A DNA stretch of 64,000 nt from Empedobacter brevis_A (GTDB taxonomy: Bacteria; Bacteroidota; Bacteroidia; Flavobacteriales; Weeksellaceae): assembly GCF_965118635.1 (NCBI RefSeq), contig NZ_CBCPHV010000008.1:1-64000 (forward strand). Direction: 5' to 3'. Both the position numbers and the translations under genes were made by a program. Below are positions 16,256-24,759 of this stretch, in pieces. Numbering within the stretch: the first letter of the stretch is position 1; each line of letters opens with the position of its first letter. The notes under the pieces were generated by a model, which did not search any database, was not told the origin of the DNA, and saw only the letters and a list, made by a program, of their open reading frames with translations.

Positions 16256-18160
16256 ATGAAGATTTTAATAATTCAGCATAAAATGATCGGAGATGTTTTA
16301 ATATCTTCTTTGTTGTGCGAAAATATCAAAAAAGCCTATCCAAATGCTATTGTTGATTATTTAATCAACAGTAATACTTTGCCTGTTTTAGAAAATAACC
16401 CTTATATCGATAAAAAAATTATTTTTGATGAAAAAGAAAATAAAGGATTGATAAAATTGATAAAATTTTCTAAACATTTGAATGAGAATAATTATGATGT
16501 TGTAATTGATGCTTATTCTAAAATTCAGAGTTGGGTTGATGTTTTTATTAATCAAGCTCCTAGAAAAATTTCTTACAAAAAAATAGGTAGAACATTTCTG
16601 TATACGGATAATGTGATAAAACATCATTCTCCAAATAGTCATCTTGGTCTTGCGATAGAACATCGTTTAGCACTATTAAAACCTATTGGAATAAAAGAAC
16701 CTATAGTTACAGAACCGAAATTATATCTGACCGAAAAAGAAATTCAAGCAGCAAAAGAGTTGTTTCGAAAACATCAAGTTGATGAATCACGTAAAACAAT
16801 TATGATAAGTTTGCTTGGTTCAGATATGTCTAAAACATATCCTTTGGACCAAATGGCAAGAATGGTTGATTTTATTGGACAAAATTATAATGTTAATATT
16901 CTATTTAATTATTTTCCAACACAAATTAATCAAGCGAAAGAAGTTTATCAGCAATTATCAGATGTAACGAAATCTAAAGTATATTTTGATTTATTAGGTA
17001 ATGATTTGCGCGAATTTATAGCTATAGCAAACGAATGTGATTTAATTATTGGAAACGATGGTGGCGCAATCAATATGTCGAAAGCTTTAGGAAAAAAATC
17101 ATTTATTATTTTTTCTCCTTGGATAGATAAAAATGTTTGGGCAACTTTCGAAGATGGAATTAATCATATAAGTGTTCATTTAAAAGATTATTTTCCTGAA
17201 AAACTTCAAAATTTAAGTGATCACCAAATAAAAAAGGATGTTCATGAATTTTATTCAATCTTTGATTTTGAATTGTTTAAAGAAAAATTAGAACTTTTTT
17301 TAAACAATAATTTAATAAATGAACAACTTGTAAGCAATAATAAAGTTAAAATAGAAACTAAAAAAGAATCTTGTTCAGAACTAATGCCTACTAAAATATC
17401 AGCCTTACTCATTGCATATAATGAAGAGAAAAATATGCAACGTTATCTAAACGATGTTAGTTTCGCAGATGAAATAATCATAGTAGATTCTTATAGTAAT
17501 GATAAAACAGAAGAAATAGCTCTTCAAAATCCTAAGGTTAAATTTATAAAAAGAAAGTTTGATAATTTTACGAATCAACGGAATTTTGCCATTTCTTTAG
17601 CTAATAATGAATGGATCACTTTTTTTGATGCTGATGAAGGAATTCCGAATCATTTAAAAGAAGAAATAGTTTCTACAGTTAATAATCATCCAAAATTTGA
17701 TGCTTATTACGTTTACAGAAAGTTTTTTTTCAAGAATAGATTTATTAAATATTCTGGAATGCAAAGTGATAAAGCAATACGTCTTTTCAGAAAATCGAAA
17801 TCTCTATATAAATCAGATCGTATGGTACATGAGATTATCGATTGTAAAGGCGATGTTGGTTTTTTGAAAAATAAATTAGATCATTACACTTTTGATAATG
17901 AAAAGGATTATTTAGATAAATTAAATAGTTATTCTCGTTTAAGAGCCAAAGAACTTCGTCTCAAAAATTTAAAACCATCATTTTTTCATTACAAGATAAA
18001 GCCGGCTTATAGATTTTTTAATTATTTCGTAATGAGGCTTGGATTTCTAGATGGAAAATATGGTTATACAATTGCAAAGGTACATGCCATTTCAGTTACT
18101 AATCGATATAAATATTTAGACGAGATTTATAGAAAAGAGAATCAAGACTTAGGTAAATAA
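16256..18160 (+). CDS. Fused GT9 heptosyltransferase-like and GT2 glycosyltransferase
   Basis: Two glycosyltransferases are joined in one 634-residue chain. Residues 1 to about 350 look like family GT9 (ADP-heptose:LPS heptosyltransferase type): start 'ILIIQHKMIGDVLIS' and a sugar-nucleotide loop 'GNDGGAINMSKALG'. The GT9 loop usually carries a His that is Asn here. After a lysine/asparagine-rich linker (about 350-380) comes a GT2 domain of the WaaE/KdtX type, with 'ALLIAYNEEKNMQRYL', 'DSYSNDKTEEIA' and the metal motif 'FFDADEG'. Cytoplasmic, adding two successive sugars to LPS core or a related glycolipid is the likely role (inferred). Neighbours include an LtaS-like transferase and, 2 kb on, an LPS kinase. 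Confidence 0.88.
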   Translation: MKILIIQHKMIGDVLISSLLCENIKKAYPNAIVDYLINSNTLPVLENNPYIDKKIIFDEKENKGLIKLIKFSKHLNENNYDVVIDAYSKIQSWVDVFINQAPRKISYKKIGRTFLYTDNVIKHHSPNSHLGLAIEHRLALLKPIGIKEPIVTEPKLYLTEKEIQAAKELFRKHQVDESRKTIMISLLGSDMSKTYPLDQMARMVDFIGQNYNVNILFNYFPTQINQAKEVYQQLSDVTKSKVYFDLLGNDLREFIAIANECDLIIGNDGGAINMSKALGKKSFIIFSPWIDKNVWATFEDGINHISVHLKDYFPEKLQNLSDHQIKKDVHEFYSIFDFELFKEKLELFLNNNLINEQLVSNNKVKIETKKESCSELMPTKISALLIAYNEEKNMQRYLNDVSFADEIIIVDSYSNDKTEEIALQNPKVKFIKRKFDNFTNQRNFAISLANNEWITFFDADEGIPNHLKEEIVSTVNNHPKFDAYYVYRKFFFKNRFIKYSGMQSDKAIRLFRKSKSLYKSDRMVHEIIDCKGDVGFLKNKLDHYTFDNEKDYLDKLNSYSRLRAKELRLKNLKPSFFHYKIKPAYRFFNYFVMRLGFLDGKYGYTIAKVHAISVTNRYKYLDEIYRKENQDLGK

Positions 18161-18180
18161 AGAAGTTTAAGATTTTATTA

Positions 18181-18188
18181 TACATTTG
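18181..18188 (+). promoter_or_regulatory. fabD: Candidate -7 box for fabD
   Basis: TACATTTG, 21 bases before the ATG at 18210. An alternative TTG codon at 18186 falls inside this box, which argues for the ATG as the true start. Confidence 0.45.
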
Positions 18189-18209
18189 TCATATATTAAA
18201 AATAATACA

Positions 18210-19088
18210 ATGAAAGCATACGTTTTTCCAGGACAAGGCGCTCAATTCACAGGAATGGGGAAGGACTTGTACGAAAATTCTGAAATCGCAAAAGAATTAT
18301 TTGATAAAGCCAACGAAATCTTAGGATTTGATATAAAAACAATTATGTTTGAAGGTTCTGCTGAAGATCTAAAACAAACAAAAGTAACTCAACCAGCAGT
18401 TTTTTTACATTCTGTTATTTTAGCGAAAATTTTACCAGACTTCAAACCAGAAATGGTTGCTGGGCATTCTTTAGGAGAAATTTCAGCTTTAGTTGCAAAT
18501 GGAACATTAGATTTTGAATCAGGATTAAAATTAGTATACAAACGTGCATTAGCTATGCAAGCTGCATGTGAAGCAAATCCATCAACAATGGCAGCAATTT
18601 TAGGATTAGAAGATAAAATTGTTGAAGATGCTTGTGCAGAAATTGATGGAGTTGTAGTAGCTGCAAATTACAACTGTCCAGGTCAATTAGTGATTTCTGG
18701 AGAAATTGAAGCAGTTAATTTAGCATGTGAAAAATTGAAAGAATTAGGTGCAAAACGTGCTTTAGTTTTACCGGTTGGTGGAGCTTTTCATTCACCTTTA
18801 ATGAAACCTGCCGAAGAAGAATTGGCCAAAGCAATAGAAGAAACTATTTTCAATACGCCTATTTGCCCAGTTTATCAAAATGTAACGACAACAGCTGTTA
18901 CAGATCCAGCAGAAATTAAGAAAAATTTAATTGCACAATTAACAGCGCCTGTAAAATGGACGCAATCTGTTCAGAATATGATTGCTGATGGAGCAACAGA
19001 ATTTATCGAAGTTGGTCCAGGAAATACTTTACAAGGTTTAGTAAAAAAAATAAATAGAGAAGTTTCGACTTCTTCTGCACAAATCTAA
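18210..19088 (+). CDS. fabD: Malonyl-CoA:ACP transacylase
   Basis: FabD moves malonyl from CoA to acyl carrier protein to feed type II fatty acid synthesis. The N-terminal 'FPGQGAQFTGMG', the nucleophile elbow 'GHSLGE' (Ser87), the substrate Arg near 'YKRALAMQ', and 'GGAFHSPLM' with the catalytic His194 are all intact, as is 'EVGPGNTLQGL' at the end. The ATG at 18210 gives 292 residues starting 'MKAYVFPGQG', the normal N-terminus. It is followed after five bases by a GHMP kinase, with which it is surely cotranscribed, rather than by other fab genes. Confidence 0.97.
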   Translation: MKAYVFPGQGAQFTGMGKDLYENSEIAKELFDKANEILGFDIKTIMFEGSAEDLKQTKVTQPAVFLHSVILAKILPDFKPEMVAGHSLGEISALVANGTLDFESGLKLVYKRALAMQAACEANPSTMAAILGLEDKIVEDACAEIDGVVVAANYNCPGQLVISGEIEAVNLACEKLKELGAKRALVLPVGGAFHSPLMKPAEEELAKAIEETIFNTPICPVYQNVTTTAVTDPAEIKKNLIAQLTAPVKWTQSVQNMIADGATEFIEVGPGNTLQGLVKKINREVSTSSAQI

Positions 19089-19093
19089 AATAG

Positions 19094-20002
19094 ATGAAAA
19101 CATACCGTTCCAATGGAAAATTATTTCTTATCGGGGAATATATTGTGATTGATGGAGCGAAAGCATTTGCATTGCCCACAAAATATGGGCAATGTTTGTT
19201 TGTAGAAAATTCTTCAGATACAGAAAATTTTATCAGCTGGAAAGCAGAAAAATATGATGAATCTATTTGGTTTGAAGCAGAATTAAGATTGAATGATTTA
19301 GAAATAATTTCTTCAACAAATAATCAATTATCCAAATCATTACAAACTATTTTACAAAAAGCTAAAACATTAAATCCAGTTTTTTTTAATTCTAAAAAAG
19401 GTTATCAATGTTTAACAAAGCTAGAATATCCACAAGAATGGGGATTAGGAAGTAGTTCTACATTGATTGATTTAATTGGTCAATGGATTGAAGTAAATCC
19501 TTTTGAATTAAATCGATTAACATTTAATACAAGCGGTTATGATATTGCTTGTGCACATCATGATCAACCAATTTTGTTCTCGAACAATCCTATTGAAGTT
19601 GAAGAATTAGAGTTGAATTGGGATTTTACAAATCAACTTTATTTTGTTTATCTTAATCAAAAACAAGATACGCAATCGGCTGTTGGGAATCATTATAAAA
19701 ATAAACCAAAAGATTGGAAAATGATTCACGAACTTTCTGACTTGGTTATTAAAGCAACAGAAGTTAATAATTTAACTGATTTAGAAATTGTTTTAGACGA
19801 ATATCAAGAAGAATTGGGAAGTTTTATGCAAATTCCACAAGTCAAAGAATTATATTTTTCTGATTATTTAGGAACAGTGAAAAGTCTTGGTACTTGGGGA
19901 GGAGATTTTGTTCTGGTAACTTATAGAGAAGGAATGCACGATTATTTTAAAGAAAAAGGATATGATATTATAATTCCATTTTCTGAAATGATAAAAAAAT
20001 AA
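19094..20002 (+). CDS. GYDIA-type GHMP kinase
   Basis: This is a small-molecule kinase of the GHMP superfamily (galacto-, homoserine, mevalonate and phosphomevalonate kinases). The start 'GKLFLIGEYIVIDGAKA' resembles mevalonate kinase, and the ATP loop 'WGLGSSSTLI' is intact at about residues 115-125. The motif 'SGYDIACAHHDQPI' gives the Bacteroidota subgroup its name. Its substrate is not established to my knowledge; a role in the mevalonate isoprenoid route is plausible but inferred. It follows fabD by five bases and ends in a terminator that overlaps its stop codon. Confidence 0.88.
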   Translation: MKTYRSNGKLFLIGEYIVIDGAKAFALPTKYGQCLFVENSSDTENFISWKAEKYDESIWFEAELRLNDLEIISSTNNQLSKSLQTILQKAKTLNPVFFNSKKGYQCLTKLEYPQEWGLGSSSTLIDLIGQWIEVNPFELNRLTFNTSGYDIACAHHDQPILFSNNPIEVEELELNWDFTNQLYFVYLNQKQDTQSAVGNHYKNKPKDWKMIHELSDLVIKATEVNNLTDLEIVLDEYQEELGSFMQIPQVKELYFSDYLGTVKSLGTWGGDFVLVTYREGMHDYFKEKGYDIIIPFSEMIKK

Positions 20003-20038
20003 AAAAAGCAGATTTGAAACATCAAATCTGCTTTTTTT
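20001..20038. terminator. Shared bidirectional terminator, GHMP kinase / LPS kinase
   Basis: A perfect 16-bp stem (20001-20016 with 20023-20038) with A-run and T-run flanks that works in both directions. It overlaps the last bases of the stop codons of both convergent genes (20002 on plus, 20037 on minus). Confidence 0.9.
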
Positions 20039-20816
20039 ATTTTTTACCAATCAAGGCTTTCAATTTCTTTTTTCGAGCTTGTTTTTTATGAAACTTTTGT
20101 TGAAACTCTTCTGTTTTATTCCACATCGCATCTATTACTAAATCCTCAGGTTTATTAATAAGTTTTGCATATTCTTTTCCCATAATTTCAACCATATCTT
20201 TATATGGAGTAAGATGTGAAAAATTCTTTATTCGTAAGTCAAAACTCATCGAATCATGGAAATTCATCCGATTCAAATCCACTAAATAAAACTCGTATTT
20301 GTTTTCTCCAATTTGTTTAATTAAAGTATTTCCAGGAGAATGATCCAAAAACTCAATTCCAGCTTCATGCAAATCGAAAGTGAATTTTGTAAATTGTTTT
20401 AAGATTTCGTTCCGGTTTTCCCAAGTCGGAATCTCAACTAATTCTCGATAAGTCAAATCAGCTTCAACCAATTCACAGAAATAATAACTATCACGAAAAG
20501 TAAAAGCCGTTTTATTTTCGACAAAAGCAATCGGATAAGGTGTTAAAAAACCTAATTTTATCAACTCTTTTGCATATTCATAAGAACGTTCAGCTTTAGA
20601 TTTTCTAAAAAAACGATAGACAAACTTATTGACAATATTTGGAATTTTGAATGATTTAATTGTAGCAATTTTCCCAGATTCTAATTTCTTTTTTTTGATA
20701 GAATTTCTTGTCCCTTTTGCAATATAGTCGTCAATCAAATCGAAATTATCAACAATAGATTTGATTTCGGGTTTCGTGGTTTTATAATTATTATTTACGA
20801 CAATTTTCTGTGTCAT
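20037..20816 (-). CDS. LPS kinase, Kdo/heptose kinase-like (InaA/WaaP type)
   Basis: The 259-residue protein has a kinase-like fold of the lipopolysaccharide kinase group. It has a likely ATP lysine in 'IATIKSFK', the catalytic loop 'LHEAGIEFLDHSPGNTLI' (about 150-167) with the HxxxN-like Asp/Asn pair, and the metal Asp in 'YLVDLNRM'. Such kinases phosphorylate Kdo or heptose of the LPS inner core at the cytoplasmic face of the inner membrane. It is divergent from a GT4 glycosyltransferase and convergent with the GHMP kinase. Phosphorylation of the core is the likely job; the exact sugar is unknown. Confidence 0.85.
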   Translation of the reverse strand: MTQKIVVNNNYKTTKPEIKSIVDNFDLIDDYIAKGTRNSIKKKKLESGKIATIKSFKIPNIVNKFVYRFFRKSKAERSYEYAKELIKLGFLTPYPIAFVENKTAFTFRDSYYFCELVEADLTYRELVEIPTWENRNEILKQFTKFTFDLHEAGIEFLDHSPGNTLIKQIGENKYEFYLVDLNRMNFHDSMSFDLRIKNFSHLTPYKDMVEIMGKEYAKLINKPEDLVIDAMWNKTEEFQQKFHKKQARKKKLKALIGKK

Positions 20817-20870
20817 TTTTCAAAATGTTATAATTAATATAGAAAAAATCTATATTTCATTTTAATCTGT

Positions 20871-20890
20871 CAAAGATATGTCTATTTTTG
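20871..20890. promoter_or_regulatory. Back-to-back divergent -7 boxes, LPS kinase and GT4
   Basis: The minus strand reads TATCTTTG at 20878-20871 and the plus strand TATTTTTG at 20883-20890, just four bases apart. They face the LPS kinase (minus) and the GT4 gene (plus), so polymerase bound at one would block the other. Confidence 0.4.
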
Positions 20891-20942
20891 CTGAAAATAC
20901 AGACAACTTAAAACAAGTTTTTTAATTTTTATAACCTAACTT

Positions 20943-22004
20943 ATGACTAAGAAAATTCTTTTAGAATCTCATAATCTAAAGAATCAAGCAACCGGTTTTG
21001 GAGTTTTTAATTATCAATTGATTAAGGCTTTATCAAAATTAAGTTTTGAAGATGATATTTATTTGTTATCTAAAAAACCTAAAGATTTAAAAGCTGAATT
21101 TGGTACTAAATTTCATTACAAAAAATATTATAGTTTAATGCGTAATCCACTTTTTAGAACGCGTGAAAAGTATGATGTTTGGCATTCCTTGAATCAAAAT
21201 ATTAAAGTTGAACCTTTCTATAAACCCAAAAAATACGTTTTGACTATTCATGATGTTAATTTTATGGAAGAAGAATCACTCGATTTTAATTCAGATCGTG
21301 TAGAGTTTTTTAGAAAGAAAATAAAAAGAGCTGATGTAATCACATTTATTTCAGAATATGCAAAAGAACAAACATTGCAATATTTTGATATTTCAGGAAT
21401 TGAAAATACGATTATTCATAATGGTAATTCAATTTCTGATAGATTGGATTGTGAGAGTTTTAAAAGTCCATTAGATATTTCAAAACCATATTTTTACACA
21501 ATTAGTGCTTTTCTAGAGAAAAAAAACTTTGAATCAATTGTTCAAATGATGAAATTATTACCTGATTTTAATTTAATTATTTCTGGTAATTGCACGAACG
21601 CATATGGACAAAAAATAAAGGATTTAATTTCTCGAGAAAAGTTAGAAAATCAAGTTTTTTTGTCAGGTAAAGTTTCTGAACAAGCAAAGCAGTTTTATAT
21701 GAAGAATTGCGAAGCATTTTTATTTCCTTCTATTGGCGAAGGTTTTGGTTTGCCTCCATTAGAAGCAATGAGTTTTGGTAAACCAATTATTTTATCAGAC
21801 AAAACCTCATTACCAGAAATTGGAGGCAAAGATGCGTTTTATTGGAATAACTTCGAAGCAGAATACATGAAAAATGTTGTGGAAGATGCGTTGAATAAAT
21901 ATAATGAAAATATAAATTATTTTAGAAATTCATATATTGAAAGAGCAGCAAGTTTTAGTTGGGATAATGCTGCAAAAGAATATTTGAAAATCTATGAAAT
22001 TTAA
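20943..22004 (+). CDS. Glycosyltransferase family 4
   Basis: This is a retaining GT-B glycosyltransferase of 353 residues, cytoplasmic or membrane-associated. The C-terminal half has the EX7E motif in 'GEGFGLPPLEAMSFGKP' (about 270-287), which binds the nucleotide-sugar diphosphate; 'SAFLEKKNFESIVQMM' just before it is the usual inter-domain strand. The N-terminal acceptor half has 'NQATGFGVFNYQLI', a glycine-rich loop. Because it is divergent from an LPS kinase and near the GT9-GT2 fusion, a role in LPS core assembly is likely. The donor and acceptor cannot be read from sequence. Confidence 0.87.
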   Translation: MTKKILLESHNLKNQATGFGVFNYQLIKALSKLSFEDDIYLLSKKPKDLKAEFGTKFHYKKYYSLMRNPLFRTREKYDVWHSLNQNIKVEPFYKPKKYVLTIHDVNFMEEESLDFNSDRVEFFRKKIKRADVITFISEYAKEQTLQYFDISGIENTIIHNGNSISDRLDCESFKSPLDISKPYFYTISAFLEKKNFESIVQMMKLLPDFNLIISGNCTNAYGQKIKDLISREKLENQVFLSGKVSEQAKQFYMKNCEAFLFPSIGEGFGLPPLEAMSFGKPIILSDKTSLPEIGGKDAFYWNNFEAEYMKNVVEDALNKYNENINYFRNSYIERAASFSWDNAAKEYLKIYEI

Positions 22005-22048
22005 TATATTATTTTAAAAAAAATCTATTTCATTCAACTTTCCTATAA

Positions 22049-22056
22049 TACCTTTG
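22049..22056 (+). promoter_or_regulatory. Candidate -7 box for tsaC
   Basis: TACCTTTG, 25 bases before the ATG at 22082. No -33 TTG at proper spacing. Confidence 0.4.
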
Positions 22057-22081
22057 CATTCAAAATTATAAAATAAAGAAA

Positions 22082-22639
22082 ATGTCAGATATAAATGAAA
22101 TTGTAGCTAAGCTAAAAGAAGGAGAAACAATGCTATATCCAACCGATACAATTCTTGGATTAGGTTGTGATGCGATGAATGAAGCTGCAATCGAAAAAAT
22201 TTATCAGATAAAAAATCGTCCGTCTTCCAAATCTTTAATCATTTTGGTTGATTCTCCAAGAATGTTACAAAATATTGTTGAAGTACCAGAATTAGCTTGG
22301 GATTTGATAGATTTGAATGAAAAACCACTTACAATAATTTATGATAATCCAAAAGGTTTGCCAGCATCATTAATAGCAGAAGATAATACAATTGCTATTC
22401 GATTGACAGATGATTTGTTTTGTAAAAAAATCATAGGAAAATTAGGCGGACCAATTGTGTCAACATCTGCAAATTTATCAGGAGAATCTTCTCCAAAAGT
22501 ATTTTCAGAAGTTAATCCTTCTATTTTAGAGCGTGTTGACTTTTATCCAACGGAAACAAAAACCTTTGTGCCTCAGTTTACTGCGTCTACAATAATTAAA
22601 TTAGGTCTAGATAACGAAGTAAAAGTTATCAGAGAGTAG
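22082..22639 (+). CDS. tsaC: L-threonylcarbamoyladenylate synthase (TsaC/Sua5, YrdC domain)
   Basis: This enzyme makes threonylcarbamoyl-AMP from threonine, bicarbonate and ATP, the first step of t6A37 modification of ANN-decoding tRNAs. The 185-residue protein is a single YrdC domain: 'YPTDTILGLGCDAMNEAAI', 'KNRPSSKSLIILV' and 'PIVSTSANLSG' are conserved. It lacks the extra Sua5 domain, so it is of the short TsaC type. Its pathway partner tsaD lies at 52.1-53.1 kb in this window. The next gene, cca, also acts on tRNA. Confidence 0.95.
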   Translation: MSDINEIVAKLKEGETMLYPTDTILGLGCDAMNEAAIEKIYQIKNRPSSKSLIILVDSPRMLQNIVEVPELAWDLIDLNEKPLTIIYDNPKGLPASLIAEDNTIAIRLTDDLFCKKIIGKLGGPIVSTSANLSGESSPKVFSEVNPSILERVDFYPTETKTFVPQFTASTIIKLGLDNEVKVIRE

Positions 22640-22658
22640 TTTTTTATTTCAAAACTTA

Positions 22659-22666
22659 TACTTTTG
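22659..22666 (+). promoter_or_regulatory. cca: Candidate cca -7 box adjoining the ATG
   Basis: TACTTTTG ends four bases before the cca ATG at 22671, the same geometry seen at uvrB and ruvX. If functional, it would give a leaderless mRNA. Confidence 0.35.
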
Positions 22667-22670
22667 CAGA

Positions 22671-24092
22671 ATGAAAATCTTAGAAGCCGTATCAAATCCA
22701 ATTTTTAAAAATGTAGCAGAAGTTGCTTATGAAATTAATCAAGAAACTTATGTAGTTGGAGGATTTGTACGCGATTATTTATTAAATCGTGGTCAAAAAA
22801 AAGACATCGATTTTGTAACAGTAGGAAATGGAATTTTATTGGCTAAAGAATTGGCAAATAAATTAGGACATACATCACAAGTTTCAGTTTTTAAACGTTT
22901 CGGAACAGCAATGTTCAAATACAAAGACACGGATTTGGAATTTGTAGGTGCTCGTAAAGAAAGCTATTCAGAAGATAGTCGAAAACCGCATGTAGAAGAC
23001 GGAACATTGGAAGATGATCAAAAACGTCGCGACTTTACGATTAATACTTTAGCAATTTCGATGAACAAAGAAAATTTTGGAGAATTAATCGATCCTTTTA
23101 ATGGAGTGGAAGATTTGAATAATAAAATCATCAAAACGCCATTAGAACCGAATGTAACTTATTCTGATGATCCTTTGCGCATGATGCGTGCCATTCGTTT
23201 TGCAGCACAATTGGAATTCGAAATCGAAGAAAAATCCTTTCAAGCTATAATTGATAATGCAGATCGTATTAGCATTGTATCTTTTGAACGCGTGATGGAT
23301 GAATTTCAAAAAATTATGATGACAGATAAACCTTCGGTCGGATTGTTGTTATTAGAACAATCAGGTTTAATGCAGCATATTTTACCTGAATTAGTTGCGT
23401 TAAAAGGAATTGAGGAGGTTGAAGGACAGAAACATAAAGATAATTTTTATCATACGTTAGAAGTTGTTGACAACATTTCCATAAATACAGACAATGTGTG
23501 GTTGCGTTGGGCAGCGCTGTTGCATGATATTGGAAAAGCAGTAACCAAACGCTTTGATAAAAAAGTAGGTTGGACATTTCATTCTCACGAATTTGTTGGA
23601 TCTAAAATGGTATTAAAATTGTTCAGAAGACTAAAATTACCATTAGGACCACAAGTAAAATATGTGCAGAAATTAGTCATGATGAGTTCTCGTCCAATCG
23701 CTGTTGTAACAGACGATGCAACAGATTCGGCATTACGCAGATTATTGTTTGATGCAGGAGAAGATTTCGACGATTTAATTACGCTTTGTAAAGCTGATAT
23801 TACAACAAAAAATGAGCGCAAACAGAAACGTTTCAAACAAAATTTTGAAGTTGTAGAACAAAAAATAAAAGATGTTGAAGAACGAGATAGGGTTCGTAAT
23901 TTTCAACCGCCAATTTCAGGTGAAGAAATCATGAAAATATTTGATATCCAACCAGGAAGAGAAATTGGAATACTAAAAAATGCTATTAAAGAAGCTATTT
24001 TAGAAGGAGAAGTCGAAAATAATTATAATTCTGCTTTAGAATTTGTAATTAATATGGGAAAAGATTTAAATTTGGAACCGAAAAATATTTAG
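22671..24092 (+). CDS. cca: CCA tRNA nucleotidyltransferase with HD domain
   Basis: The enzyme adds or repairs the 3' CCA end of tRNA. The nucleotidyltransferase head domain shows 'VVGGFVRDYLLNRG' and the metal pair 'KDIDFV'; the neck has 'RRDFTINTLAIS' and 'DDPLRMMRAIRFAAQL'. An HD phosphohydrolase domain follows ('WAALLHDIGKAVTK' and 'FHSHEFVGSKM', about residues 280-310). The 473-residue length matches Bacteroidota HD-type CCA enzymes. Whether it does the full CCA addition or only A addition cannot be decided by eye, though I see no second copy here. The downstream gene starts three bases after its stop. Confidence 0.95.
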   Translation: MKILEAVSNPIFKNVAEVAYEINQETYVVGGFVRDYLLNRGQKKDIDFVTVGNGILLAKELANKLGHTSQVSVFKRFGTAMFKYKDTDLEFVGARKESYSEDSRKPHVEDGTLEDDQKRRDFTINTLAISMNKENFGELIDPFNGVEDLNNKIIKTPLEPNVTYSDDPLRMMRAIRFAAQLEFEIEEKSFQAIIDNADRISIVSFERVMDEFQKIMMTDKPSVGLLLLEQSGLMQHILPELVALKGIEEVEGQKHKDNFYHTLEVVDNISINTDNVWLRWAALLHDIGKAVTKRFDKKVGWTFHSHEFVGSKMVLKLFRRLKLPLGPQVKYVQKLVMMSSRPIAVVTDDATDSALRRLLFDAGEDFDDLITLCKADITTKNERKQKRFKQNFEVVEQKIKDVEERDRVRNFQPPISGEEIMKIFDIQPGREIGILKNAIKEAILEGEVENNYNSALEFVINMGKDLNLEPKNI

Positions 24093-24095
24093 AAA

Positions 24096-24608
24096 GTGAT
24101 ATATAAAATTCGTGTATTCCTTGATGCAAAAGAGGATGTTTTTAGAGACATAGAGATTAAAGAGAAGCAAACTTTATTTACATTGTACAAAGGTATTATT
24201 AGTGCTTTTAGTTTACAAGGTGAAGAGTTAGCATCGTTCTATGAAGTAGATGAAGATGGAAACCAAACAAAAGAAATTCCTTTAGAGGATATGTCTGATG
24301 ATGGTACTGATGAAACAATGGCAGATTTCTATATCAAAGAAGCATTTGCGAATGAAGGAGATCGTATGGCGTTTGTGTATGATTTTATGGAAATGTGGAC
24401 ATTCGTTGCAGAATTAATTTCTATAGAAGATAAACCAGCAGTGCTAAACTATCCATTAACGGTTTATCGTTTCGGTTCAATGCCTCTTAAAGCACCTAAA
24501 AAAGACCTTTTGGTTGATTTAGATGACGAAGAAGATATTGATTTTGCTGAAGATGCTGAATTAAATGATTTACAAATCGACGAAGATTTAGACGTAGACG
24601 ATTTATAA
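24096..24608 (+). CDS. Plasmid pRiA4b ORF-3-like family protein
   Basis: The 170-residue acidic protein starts at a GTG three bases after the cca stop codon, so it is cotranscribed and probably coupled. The N-terminal 'IYKIRVFLDAKEDVFRDIEI' and the central 'DRMAFVYDFMEMWTFVAELI' with Tyr-Asp-Phe before a Trp-centred strand match the pRiA4b ORF-3-like family, also labelled IS1096 TnpR passenger. Its function is unknown, and in Bacteroidota it is a chromosomal gene, not a sign of a transposon. The C-terminal 35 residues are strongly acidic (Asp/Glu-rich). Confidence 0.85.
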   Translation: MIYKIRVFLDAKEDVFRDIEIKEKQTLFTLYKGIISAFSLQGEELASFYEVDEDGNQTKEIPLEDMSDDGTDETMADFYIKEAFANEGDRMAFVYDFMEMWTFVAELISIEDKPAVLNYPLTVYRFGSMPLKAPKKDLLVDLDDEEDIDFAEDAELNDLQIDEDLDVDDL

Positions 24609-24635
24609 AAACTACAACTAATCAACTTATATATC

Positions 24636-24669
24636 AAAAAATCTGAATGGAAACATTCAGATTTTTTTT
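24636..24669 (+). terminator. Terminator of the tsaC-cca-pRiA4b-like unit
   Basis: A 14-bp perfect stem (24636-24649 with 24654-24667), GAAA loop and T-run. Confidence 0.9.
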
Positions 24670-24759
24670 GTACTATATATCAACCTTTTTGATAATTATT
24701 TTACTTCCGTAACCAACCATTTTTCCGTAACTTGCATCTACAGATAAAAGAAAGAATCT

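Noticed and set aside
24096..24608. Transposon passenger gene (TnpR-like name of the pRiA4b family)
   Set aside because: There is no transposase, inverted repeat or integrase nearby, and the gene is tightly spaced after cca. The name is historical.
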